Source of the DNA: an uncultured Sphingorhabdus sp.
GTDB taxonomy: Bacteria; Pseudomonadota; Alphaproteobacteria; Sphingomonadales; Sphingomonadaceae
Length of the DNA stretch: 64,000 nt
Direction: 5' to 3'
Assembly (NCBI GenBank): GCA_937873665.1
Contig: CALMYW010000518.1
Span: 1-64,000 of the forward strand
Position 1 is the stretch's first letter; the number at the start of each line of letters is the position of its first letter. The notes below the pieces were generated by a model. It was not told the origin of the DNA. It did not search any database and worked only from the letters and a program-made list of their open reading frames with translations. Of this stretch, positions 10,185 to 18,579 are shown piece after piece. The translations under genes were made by a program, and so were the position numbers.

Positions 10185-12611
10185 ATGCGGGTTAAGAGAT
10201 CGATATCAGCACTGGCGTTGCTGTTGGCCGGGTGCGCTCCTTCGATTTCATTTGCCGAAATTGCGACCGCACCGTCGCCATTGGCCACTGCCGATCCGAC
10301 AGTCTGGCCAGCCGCCGCAAGCCCTGCCGAGATCACCTCACCTGCCACTGAAAAATCGATAGATGCCATCCTGTCACAGATGACGGTCGAGCAGAAAGTC
10401 GGCCAGTTGATTCAGGCGGATATCAGCGCGATTACGCCAGAAGATTTGAACCGTTATCCGCTGGGTTCGATACTGGCAGGCGGAAATTCCGGACCTTTTG
10501 GCGATGAACGTGCCAGCGCCGACAAGTGGAAGCAGTTGGTTGATGCTTTCCGCGACGTGTCCCGCAAGAGCGGTGCCGGCATTCCGATATTGTTCGGCGT
10601 CGACGCGGTTCACGGCCATTCAAACCTGCCCGGCGCGACCATTTTCCCCCACAATATTGGCCTTGGCGCGGCGCGTGATCCCGATCTTATCCGGCGTATC
10701 GGTGCTGCAACTGCAGCTGAAATCGCTGCCAGTGGAATAGAGTGGACTTTTGCGCCAACATTGGCCGCTCCGCAGGATGTGCGTTGGGGGCGGAGCTATG
10801 AAGGCTATTCGTCAGATCCTGCCCTGATTGCCGGCTATGCGAAGGCGATGACAATTGGCCTTCAAGGCGAACTCGCGGCGGGAAAGCCGTTAGCCGCAGA
10901 CAGGGTTGCCGCTACCGCGAAACACTTCCTGGCCGACGGCGGCACCGTTGATGGTCGCGATCAGGGCGACGCGCGGATTTCGGAAACCGAGTTGGTGGCG
11001 GTTCATGCCCAAGGCTATCCAGTTTCGATCGACGCAGGTGCGTTGACTGTAATGGCCAGCTTTTCAAGCTGGAATGGCATCAAACACCATGGCAACCGAT
11101 CGTTGCTGTCCGATGTCCTCAAAGGCCGAATGGGTTTCAACGGGCTGGTTGTGGGTGACTGGAATGGCCATGGCCAAGTCGCAGGATGTTCTGCAACGGA
11201 TTGCCCCGCCGCCATCAATGCTGGTCTTGATTTGTATATGGCGCCTGACAGCTGGAAAGGGCTTTATGAAAGCACTTTGGCCGCCGCACGTGAAGGGCGG
11301 ATTCCTGCAGCGCGCATAGACGATGCGGTCCGCCGCATTTTGCGCGTGAAATTCAAGCTGGGGCTGATGGGTGACCAGCTGATCGAGCGTGGTGACGTCT
11401 CCAAGGTTGGCGCGGATGCCCATCTTGCGCTGGCCCGCGAAGCAGTCGCCAAATCGCTGGTGCTCCTCAAAAACAATAAGGGTACGCTGCCCGTCCGCAA
11501 GGGTGCCCGCGTCCTGATTGCCGGGCCCGGCGCGGACAATATGGCAATGCAGGCCGGAGGCTGGACAGTAACCTGGCAGGGCACAGACACAAAGGCAGAG
11601 GATTTTCCAAAGGGCCAAACCATCGGACGAGCCATAACCGAAGCTGTTGCAGCCAATGGCGGAAAGGCCGAAATCGTTGCCGATGGCAGCTTCTCGACAA
11701 AACCGGACGTAGCCATCGTTGTTATGGGTGAAAAACCTTACGCGGAATTCGAAGGTGACATTCCCCACCTCGCCTTTACGCCGCAAAAGGGTGAGATCGA
11801 ACTTATTGAAAAGCTCAAAGCGAAAAATATCCGTGTCGTGGTGCTATTCCTTTCCGGGCGTCCGCTGTTCACCGGCAAGCTGATCAACCTTGCCGATGCA
11901 TTTGTCGCAGGTTGGCTTCCCGGTTCGCAGGGTCAGGGTGTGGCCGATGTTTTGGTCGCTGGAGCCAATGGCAAGGCAGCGCGCGACTTTACCGGCAAAC
12001 TGCCCTTCGCCTGGCCCGCCGATGCGCGCTCGCCCATTTCACAGCCCCTTTTCCCGCTCGGCTATGGGCTAAATTATGCGAGCAAATCCCGATTGGGCCG
12101 CGTCAACGAAAGTCCCGGCATCGACATTTCTGGATCGGAAGGCGCCACCCTTTTCATGCTGCGTGGCAAAGTACGTGCACCTTGGCATCTCGGGCTGGAT
12201 GGGGCGATCGCATCGCGCGCGATTGATATAGGGGCTCAGGAAGATGCGCGACAATTCAGTTGGAGCGATAAGGCGGCGTTTTCGATTTCCGGCCCCGTTG
12301 TAAATCTGGAAAGGCAGCTTCGTGACAACGCCGTGTTGGCAATCGACTGGCGGATCGACAGCTATGCCGGACAGAGCGTTCGGTTTTCCTTCAATGGCGC
12401 AACGCTCGATTTGAGTGCGGCAATCAAGTCACTCGCAACTGGAACGGCCGACCAAACAAAAATTCCGCTGCGCTGCTTTGCAGAGGCCGGGGCAAAATTT
12501 GACGCCGTTGGATTGCCGTTACGAATGGAATCCACGCCAGGTTTTGCTGCCTCCTTCAGAACGGTGCGCGTCGAAGCCGGTGGAGCGGAGTTGCCCTGCC
12601 CCGCCCGTTAA
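10185..12611 (+). CDS. Glycoside hydrolase family 3 beta-glucosidase/exo-glucanase lipoprotein
   Basis: This 808-residue GH3 enzyme starts at ATG 10185, with GGGAGGAAA six bases upstream. The N-terminus ends in the lipobox LLAGC at about residues 14-18, so it is probably a lipid-anchored periplasmic or outer-membrane enzyme. Substrate-binding motifs RWGRSYEGYSSDP and AKHFLADGGTVDGRDQGD are present. The nucleophile aspartate is in VVGDWNGHGQV near residue 325. The GH3 C-terminal domain follows, and a further ~170-residue tail resembles the extra beta-sandwich of ExoP-type exo-1,3/1,4-beta-glucanases. With GH16, MFS and TonB-receptor neighbours, it probably finishes degradation of beta-glucan oligosaccharides to glucose. 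Confidence 0.93.
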   Translation: MRVKRSISALALLLAGCAPSISFAEIATAPSPLATADPTVWPAAASPAEITSPATEKSIDAILSQMTVEQKVGQLIQADISAITPEDLNRYPLGSILAGGNSGPFGDERASADKWKQLVDAFRDVSRKSGAGIPILFGVDAVHGHSNLPGATIFPHNIGLGAARDPDLIRRIGAATAAEIAASGIEWTFAPTLAAPQDVRWGRSYEGYSSDPALIAGYAKAMTIGLQGELAAGKPLAADRVAATAKHFLADGGTVDGRDQGDARISETELVAVHAQGYPVSIDAGALTVMASFSSWNGIKHHGNRSLLSDVLKGRMGFNGLVVGDWNGHGQVAGCSATDCPAAINAGLDLYMAPDSWKGLYESTLAAAREGRIPAARIDDAVRRILRVKFKLGLMGDQLIERGDVSKVGADAHLALAREAVAKSLVLLKNNKGTLPVRKGARVLIAGPGADNMAMQAGGWTVTWQGTDTKAEDFPKGQTIGRAITEAVAANGGKAEIVADGSFSTKPDVAIVVMGEKPYAEFEGDIPHLAFTPQKGEIELIEKLKAKNIRVVVLFLSGRPLFTGKLINLADAFVAGWLPGSQGQGVADVLVAGANGKAARDFTGKLPFAWPADARSPISQPLFPLGYGLNYASKSRLGRVNESPGIDISGSEGATLFMLRGKVRAPWHLGLDGAIASRAIDIGAQEDARQFSWSDKAAFSISGPVVNLERQLRDNAVLAIDWRIDSYAGQSVRFSFNGATLDLSAAIKSLATGTADQTKIPLRCFAEAGAKFDAVGLPLRMESTPGFAASFRTVRVEAGGAELPCPAR

Positions 12612-12618
12612 AGGCACG

Positions 12619-13815
12619 TCAGTCGGGCATTTTCAGTAAAAGCCAGCAGGCTATGGCTGCAAGCACCGCCAACAACGCGAACAGCGCGCCAAATCCGTAT
12701 ATTGGCACCAGTGCCAGGGTCAGCCAGGGCATGATAAGTGACGGAACGGTATTGGTCAGGTTAAAAAGCCCCAAATCCCTACCGCGTTGCGTCGGTTTAG
12801 GGAGCACGCGCAATGTCTGGCTGGAATGCAAAGCAAGGAATATGCTGCTGGCCAGGCCAAAAGTCACATAACCGACAATCGCGATCGGAAGGTCCGTCGC
12901 AATCGACATTATCAGGAGGCCGAAAGCTGCAACTCCCGAACAGATGACGAGCGGAAAGATCGGGCGGTTGTTCCGATCTGACCACCGCCCGACATAGAGA
13001 GCAAAGAGCACGGCAACACACAGCACGCATGCAAAAATAGTGGCGGCCCTGTTCTCCGCAAATCCGGGTTCAATGCTGCGAAACCACATCAGCAGAAAAG
13101 CAAAGAGTGATGCCTCGGCAATCTGCACCAGCAAGCGGGCCATCCACATCCGCCGGACAGCGCCATTCGGTTGTTCGCTGGTCTGGTACCGCTCGTCATC
13201 TGGCTGTTCGCGCATCAATTGGGGCATATCGACCGGTCGGCCGAAAAGAAGAACCGGCGCCACCAATAGCAAAACCAGTATAACCACCCAAAGCAGCCTT
13301 TGGTTTTCCGGTACAACGCCCTGCATTGTCACCAATGCGCCTGAAAGCGCACCCATTGCCGGTGCCAAAGCCATCAAGCCGCCCAGCATGCCTTTCTGCA
13401 CGTCAGGCACAACATCCCCAGCCCAGGCAGATAGCGGTGCGAGCATCATGTTGAGAGCAATCTGCCAACACACAATGAGAGCGATTATAGCACCGGGTCG
13501 GGTTGCAAGCGGGACGGCGAGCAACAAGACACTGGATAGAACCACTCCTGCAGCTATCCAAGGGCGGCGCGATTGACTGAAGTCACTCGCCCAGCCAAAA
13601 CCGATATTTGAAATGCTTGCCGAAACAGCACCGGCAAAGGCGATATAAGACAGAAGGGACAGAGCGCTTTCCCCGGCTGTCGCGGCAACATGCAGGGGCA
13701 AAAGGATTGTCAGCAACGGTATATAGGCAATCGATCCGCCTGCTACGGCCAAAGCATAAAGATACAGAAAACGCGTCGATTGGCGTGCAGTCGCGGGCCG
13801 ACTATCCTGCGGCAT
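12619..13815 (-). CDS. MFS transporter
   Basis: This 398-residue integral membrane protein has about 12 hydrophobic segments arranged as two six-helix halves. The loop GFGWASDFSQSRRPW after helix 2 matches the MFS/GPH-type motif region, and YVGRWSDRNNRPIFP is the equivalent loop in the second half. The start overlaps the LacI gene stop by 14 bases, so it is translated from the same message as lacI and GH16. In this locus it most likely carries glucose or beta-glucan oligosaccharides across the inner membrane; the substrate is inferred from context only. Confidence 0.88.
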   Translation of the reverse strand: MPQDSRPATARQSTRFLYLYALAVAGGSIAYIPLLTILLPLHVAATAGESALSLLSYIAFAGAVSASISNIGFGWASDFSQSRRPWIAAGVVLSSVLLLAVPLATRPGAIIALIVCWQIALNMMLAPLSAWAGDVVPDVQKGMLGGLMALAPAMGALSGALVTMQGVVPENQRLLWVVILVLLLVAPVLLFGRPVDMPQLMREQPDDERYQTSEQPNGAVRRMWMARLLVQIAEASLFAFLLMWFRSIEPGFAENRAATIFACVLCVAVLFALYVGRWSDRNNRPIFPLVICSGVAAFGLLIMSIATDLPIAIVGYVTFGLASSIFLALHSSQTLRVLPKPTQRGRDLGLFNLTNTVPSLIMPWLTLALVPIYGFGALFALLAVLAAIACWLLLKMPD

Positions 13816-14863
13816 CGCTGCCCGGCGCTGCCGTGCTGCCGCGTTCGATCAGGCTACCGGCTATGACCACGGGTTGCGGCTCTTCGGGAATATTCCCATT
13901 CAAAATCAGCAATTCGACCGCCTTGGAAAAGGTAGCCGCAATCGGCTGATCAACTGCGGTGAGATGCGGCGATGTAAAGCGGGCAACCGGGGTGTTGTCA
14001 AAACTGAGCAAGGAAAGGTCATAGGGAACCGAAAGCCCTTTCTTTTTGGCGGTATCGAGAGCAGCCAAAGTCATCTGGTCATTGCTGGCAATGATAGCGG
14101 TCGGCGGTTCATCCAGCGCCAGCAGCTTTTCGGTCGCCGCGACACCACTTTCATAGCTGAAATCGCCGCGAACGCACAATTCGTCCTGAGGCAGACCCGC
14201 ATCGTTCATCGCTGCGCGCCAACCGTCGATGCGCCAGTTCGACAGGCTATATTCTTCCGACCCTGCGATGAAGCCAATCCGGCGATGCCCGAGCTTAATC
14301 AAATGTTCGGTCGCCAGTCGGGCAGAACCTTCATCATCCATGATCATCGCGATGCCCGGCCCCGGTTCTTTCGAGCCAATACGGGCAAAGGGAATTTTGC
14401 GATCAACCAAGAGGCCGGTAATCAATGGATTTTCCGAGTGTGGCGGCGTCAATATCACGCCATCGGGCTGGAGTGCGGCAATCGTTGCCCCTAGTTCGCG
14501 CTCGACATGGTCGCTGTGCGTATCGACCAGTTCGAAAATCATGCGATAGCCATGCTCCGCCGCCTTCAGCATACCGCCGAGCAACATCTGGTCTACCCAG
14601 TCGGTGCCCTGCCGTGCCTGCCAATCGGCAATTGTGCGGTCCCGATCGTTTATCGCCAGGATTAGGTAGGAGCGCGATCCGCTCATCCGCTGTGCTGCAA
14701 TCGAGGGGACATAACCAAGCTTGTCGATCGAAGCCTGGACCTTTGCCTTCATCGCTGGACGCACATTCGGCTCATTGTTGATGACACGGCTCACCGTTTG
14801 CAGGGACACCCCTGCATCGGCCGCAACATGCTTGATCGTAACTGCCTGGCGGCGCCTGGCCAT
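13802..14863 (-). CDS. LacI family transcriptional regulator
   Basis: This 353-residue repressor starts at MARRRQAVTIKHVA, two bases after the GH16 stop; a longer upstream start would run into GH16 and is unlikely. The helix-turn-helix AADAGVSLQTVSRVINNE is at residues 12-30, followed by the hinge helix (MSGSRSYLI) and a periplasmic-binding-protein-like sensor domain. It lies between the GH16 and MFS genes on the same strand and probably senses a glucan-derived sugar. Candidate operators are present in front of the GH3 gene (10149) and, less convincingly, in front of GH16 (15866). Confidence 0.92.
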   Translation of the reverse strand: MARRRQAVTIKHVAADAGVSLQTVSRVINNEPNVRPAMKAKVQASIDKLGYVPSIAAQRMSGSRSYLILAINDRDRTIADWQARQGTDWVDQMLLGGMLKAAEHGYRMIFELVDTHSDHVERELGATIAALQPDGVILTPPHSENPLITGLLVDRKIPFARIGSKEPGPGIAMIMDDEGSARLATEHLIKLGHRRIGFIAGSEEYSLSNWRIDGWRAAMNDAGLPQDELCVRGDFSYESGVAATEKLLALDEPPTAIIASNDQMTLAALDTAKKKGLSVPYDLSLLSFDNTPVARFTSPHLTAVDQPIAATFSKAVELLILNGNIPEEPQPVVIAGSLIERGSTAAPGSDAAG

Positions 14864-14865
14864 TC

Positions 14866-15843
14866 CTATTCGTCCCTTTCGCCGCCGTTCATGCAGGCCA
14901 ACCCCGTCTCCCGATCGGTCGAGCATTGATAAATTCGGATCCAATCGATTGCAAATACCGCTGGCGTCACATTGTCAGCAACCCCTTTGTCATTATTATC
15001 TTCGGACAATTTGCCGCCAATGGCCAGATTGGCCATGATGTAAAAGGGCTGGTCGAACGGCGCAACGGGATTTCCCTTGGCCTTTGGCGAAGCGCTGTTC
15101 CAGTCTTTTTCGGTCAGCTCCCAATATTTCCGGCCATCGAGGTAGAAACGCATCAGTCCCTCGCCCCATTCCAGCGTCCATACATGGAAGTCGTCCGAGG
15201 GCAGCGCGTGCGAAGGTAGTGCAACCCTTGTATCGCGGACCTTGTTTTTTGGCGCATAGTCCCCGAAATGCACCGCGCTGATCATTCGGTTTTCGCCCAC
15301 ATTGCCTTCGCATTGCAGGCAAGTCGCGCCCAGATTGACGCCTTCCAATATGTCGATTTCGCCTGATCGCGGCCAACTGCCATAGAAGTTTTCCGAGGGC
15401 ATCATCCAGACGGCAGGCCAGGTTCCCTGCCCCTTGGGCGGCTTGGCCCGGAATTCGATCTTGCCATATTTCCAGCTGGAAAGCCCCAATGTGCGGATTT
15501 TCCCGGATGTGAAGGGCTGAACCTTTTTCGGGTTGGGGTTTGACGCAATTTCCGGCGGGCGATCAGGGCCGCGAAACTTTTCCTTATGCGCGATTAGGTG
15601 CAATTTGCCATTGGCGACACGGATATTCTTCGACCGGTCGGTATAGCATTGGCGTTCGTTATTGCCCCCGCCCCAGCACGACATTTCCGGTTTCCACTTG
15701 CTGCGGTCCAGCTGGTTACCGTCAAATTCGTCTGACCAGACCAGTTCCCATCCGTCGCCTTGCGAATTGGCAAGGACAGGCACTGACTGTGTCACACCCA
15801 CCGAAGCATATGAGATCAGGGCCAAAGTTCTGACAGGTGACAT
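14866..15843 (-). CDS. Glycoside hydrolase family 16 (laminarinase-like)
   Basis: This 325-residue protein has an N-terminal signal-peptide-like stretch (SPVRTLALISYASVGVTQ). The GH16 catalytic signature GEIDILEGVN is near residue 155, with nucleophile and acid/base glutamates spaced as E-I-D-I-L-E. WSDEFDGNQLDRSKW and FHVWTLEWGEG are typical family segments. GH16 enzymes cleave beta-1,3 or mixed beta-1,3/1,4-glucans, so this is probably a secreted endo-glucanase feeding the GH3 enzyme. A Shine-Dalgarno GGAGG precedes the ATG at 15843. Confidence 0.93.
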   Translation of the reverse strand: MSPVRTLALISYASVGVTQSVPVLANSQGDGWELVWSDEFDGNQLDRSKWKPEMSCWGGGNNERQCYTDRSKNIRVANGKLHLIAHKEKFRGPDRPPEIASNPNPKKVQPFTSGKIRTLGLSSWKYGKIEFRAKPPKGQGTWPAVWMMPSENFYGSWPRSGEIDILEGVNLGATCLQCEGNVGENRMISAVHFGDYAPKNKVRDTRVALPSHALPSDDFHVWTLEWGEGLMRFYLDGRKYWELTEKDWNSASPKAKGNPVAPFDQPFYIMANLAIGGKLSEDNNDKGVADNVTPAVFAIDWIRIYQCSTDRETGLACMNGGERDE

Positions 15844-15865
15844 GGTAAATCCTCCCTACGGAATA

Positions 15866-15879
15866 TGATGCAAGCATCA
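15866..15879. promoter_or_regulatory. Palindrome upstream of GH16, possible LacI-type operator
   Basis: TGATGCAAGCATCA is a near-perfect 14-base palindrome 22 bases before the GH16 start, where a repressor site could act. It has TG...CA ends but lacks the central CpG seen in the site before GH3, so assignment to the LacI regulator is weak. Confidence 0.35.
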
Positions 15880-15906
15880 ACCAGCAATGCAGACCGGAAA
15901 GGCTGC

Positions 15907-15944
15907 AAAGAAAAGCGGGCCCGGGTCAAAAGACCAAGGCCCGC
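15907..15944 (-). terminator. Rho-independent terminator of the TonB-receptor gene
   Basis: On the minus strand the sequence after the receptor stop forms a GC-rich hairpin with arms GCGGGCC/GGCCCGC (15938-15944 and 15915-15921). It is followed by TTTTCTTT (15914 down to 15907). It separates the receptor transcript from the GH16 operon. Confidence 0.75.
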
Positions 15945-15969
15945 CTCAAGGTTGCACTGGGATGTGCGT

Positions 15970-17102
15970 TTAGAAGTCGAAACGTGCCATGAAGGTGAAG
16001 CGCCGGTCATTGCGGAATGCCGAACGGGTCAGGCGCGTACCGTCGAAATCGACAACCTGAGAAGTTCGCGTTACCGCATCGAGCAGGTTCACACCTTGGA
16101 CGCCCAGCTTGATATTGTCAGTCACCGAATAGAAGATCGACGCGTCAAGTTGGCCTGTCGATTCCTGCCATATCGGCGAGAACGGGAAGATATCGTCGCG
16201 CGGAGTAATCAGGAAATCCGAACGCCAATTATAAGCCGCACGCAATGCCAGCGGACCCTTTTCGTAGAACACAGTCGCATTAACCGTGTGCTTTGAAACG
16301 CCCTGAAGGGGTTGCAGCGAAGCAAAAGTACCGCGGTTTCCAACAAGGTCGGGGTTGGAGAAATCGCCCGCATCGACATAGGTGTAAGTCAATTGCGAGC
16401 CGAGCCCACTCAATATTCCCGGAAGGAAATCGTACGTCTGCTGATAGCTGATTTCAGCACCTTTCAGCGTTCCTCCCAATTCGTTGCTTGGTCCGTTGAC
16501 CTCGACCGGAATGTCTCCATTGGCCGACGGGTAGTCAACGACATTGACACCGCTGCTGACGATCCCTTTGATGTCCTTCAGGAACGCAGAGACTGTGATC
16601 GAACCGACATCGTCGAAATACCATTCAGCCGAAAGGTCGTAATTCCAGGATTGGGTCGCCTGGACATTGCGGTTGCCTGTGGAAAGCTGGAAAAGTGGTC
16701 CAGTTGCCAGCGTGCCATCGGCCAATAGATCTGCGGTGTTGTCAGCAATAACACCGCCAGCACGGAATAGCGCCAGATCGGGGCGCGAAATGCCCTTTGA
16801 AACAGCAAAGCGGAACAACAGGCCACCGCCAACATCGAGCTTCGCATTGAAGCTGGGCAGCCAGTGATCGAAGGTTATGTCACGATCATCAACGATATCT
16901 TGACCGGTATGCGCCGCCGCGAACTCGGCCTGCCTTGCGGCAGACAAAGAACAGAAATTTGATCCCGGCTGACCAACGACCACATTGTTGCAAGCGGTCT
17001 GGATTTCCGACACTTGTACTACACCGTCACCATTACCACCTGCCGACAGGGCATCGAAACGGTTGGGGTTTGGCAGTGTAATAATGCCACGACTTTTGAC
17101 AG
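15970..17102 (-). pseudogene. TonB-dependent receptor, C-terminal fragment truncated by IS3 element
   Basis: About 377 codons remain of what should be a ~900-1000-residue outer-membrane receptor. The strands are typical TonB-receptor barrel (TQSWNYDLSAEWYF, YTYVDAGDFSNP, LGVQGVNLLDAVTR) and the protein ends in the aromatic FMARFDF used for barrel insertion. Reading upstream of the first possible start (GTG at 17013), the frame stays open and sensible (ITLPNPNRFDALSAGGNGDG) up to the IS boundary at 17102/17103. It then meets a stop inside the IS. The plug and N-terminus are absent from the window. It was probably the glucan-oligosaccharide receptor of the neighbouring locus and cannot now function. 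Confidence 0.88.
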
Positions 17103-17176
17103 TGTCCGTCGTCAGAACATTTGGCGCAGATCGCGGCGTAAATTAGTGGAGAGCGGGCCTCGTCTGGGGATTGATA

Positions 17177-18157
17177 TTAGGCGGCGAGCTTTCGGTGCTG
17201 CAAGCGCCGATATTGGATGGTCTGTCGTTTGATCCTTTCGCGCTGTTTGATGATGGCCGGTGCCCTGCCGAAGTAGGCGTCGGCGGGCGTCACGTTACCG
17301 AGGCTTTCGTGGTAACGTCGGTGATTATAATGGTCGATGAAGGCCTCGATCTGGGCCTCAAGATCGCCAGGCAGGAAGTAATTTTCGAGCAGGATGCGGT
17401 TTTTGAGGGTCTGGTGCCAGCGCTCGATCTTGCCCTGGGTTTGCGGGTGCATGGGGGCACCGCGGACATGGGTCATCTTGTTGGCCTCGATATATTCGGC
17501 CAGTTCGCCCGCGATGTAGCTCGGACCATTGTCGCTGAGCAGCCTGGGCTTGTGCAGCACCGTGGCGCTGTCGCAGCCGGAAGCCGCCAGGGCGAGGTCC
17601 AGCGTGTCGGTCACGTCCTCGGCCCGCATGTTGGTGCACAGCTTCCAGGCGATGATGTAGCGCGAGAAGTCGTCGAGCACGGTCGACAGGTACATCCAGC
17701 CCCACCCGATGATCTTGAAGTAGGTGAAGTCGGTCTGCCACATCTCGTTCGGGCGGGTGGTCCTGGTGTGGAACGCATCGGCGGCCTTGATCACGACATA
17801 GGCCGGACTGGTGATCAGGTCATGGGCCTTGAGAAGCCGGTAAACCGTGGCTTCCGACACGAAGTAGCGCCTCTCGTCGGTGAAGCGCACAGCCAGTTCT
17901 CGAGGGGATAGTTCGGTCGTCTCCAGCGCCATCTCGACGATCTGGTCCCGGATGTCATCACCGATGCGATTCCACACCCGGCTTGGCGCCGATGGCCGAT
18001 CTTCCAGGGCCTCCGGCCCGCCTTCGAGGTAGCGGTCGTACCACCGATAGAAGGTCCGGCGAGCGATGCCGAGCTGGTCCAGCGTGCGCTTGGCCGGCAG
18101 ATGTGACTGCTCGACGATCCTGATGATCTCGAGCTTCTCGGATGCGGGATACCTCAT
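17177..18157 (-). CDS. IS3-family transposase orfB (DDE integrase domain)
   Basis: This 326-residue product starts at ATG 18157, overlapping the orfA stop as ATGA. An N-terminal helix-turn-helix (LDQLGIARRTFYRWY) precedes an HTH_21-like segment and the rve integrase core. The catalytic acidic residues are in MWQTDFTYFKI, LLSDNGPSYIAG and QTQGKIERWHQTLK (D, D, E), all intact. It would normally be made as an OrfAB fusion by -1 frameshifting at the A7 run (18186-18192 on the plus strand as T7). The element therefore appears capable of transposition. Confidence 0.92.
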   Translation of the reverse strand: MRYPASEKLEIIRIVEQSHLPAKRTLDQLGIARRTFYRWYDRYLEGGPEALEDRPSAPSRVWNRIGDDIRDQIVEMALETTELSPRELAVRFTDERRYFVSEATVYRLLKAHDLITSPAYVVIKAADAFHTRTTRPNEMWQTDFTYFKIIGWGWMYLSTVLDDFSRYIIAWKLCTNMRAEDVTDTLDLALAASGCDSATVLHKPRLLSDNGPSYIAGELAEYIEANKMTHVRGAPMHPQTQGKIERWHQTLKNRILLENYFLPGDLEAQIEAFIDHYNHRRYHESLGNVTPADAYFGRAPAIIKQRERIKRQTIQYRRLQHRKLAA

Positions 18158-18540
18158 TCGTCGTCGCCCCCATCCGCAATCATGCTTTTTTTGAGCAGGC
18201 GGTTTTCGAGTGTCAGGTCGGCCACACATTCCTTCAGGGCACGGGCTTCGCGGCGCAAGTCCTGCACCTCGCCGGTGGTTGCGGCGCGGGCTGTGTCGCC
18301 AGCAAGCCGTCGCTTCCCGGCCTCCATGAACTCCTTCGACCAGGTGTAATACAGGCTCTGGGCGATGCCTTCCTTGCGGCACAGCTCGGCAATGCTGTCC
18401 TCACCGCGCAAGCCTTCCAGCACGATCCTGATTTTGTCCTCTGCGGAGAAGTGCCGGCGCGTCGCACGCCGTATGTCCTTCACCACCCGCTCAGCAGGGG
18501 CCTTCGTCAGCGATTTTTTCAAGGAGGATTTGGGCTTCAT
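18154..18540 (-). CDS. IS3-family transposase orfA
   Basis: This 128-residue protein has a helix-turn-helix of the transposase_8 type (RRHFSAEDKIRIVLEGL and IAELCRKEGIAQSLYYTW) and a leucine-zipper-like C-terminal helix (LRREARALKECVADLTLENRLLKK). It starts MKPKSSLKKS just inside the right inverted repeat. A run of seven A before GC near its 3' end is a likely -1 frameshift signal that joins it to orfB. Confidence 0.9.
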   Translation of the reverse strand: MKPKSSLKKSLTKAPAERVVKDIRRATRRHFSAEDKIRIVLEGLRGEDSIAELCRKEGIAQSLYYTWSKEFMEAGKRRLAGDTARAATTGEVQDLRREARALKECVADLTLENRLLKKSMIADGGDDE

Positions 18541-18579
18541 CTTCGTTCCTTCGTCACTACGACGAAGCCCAAATCCTCC

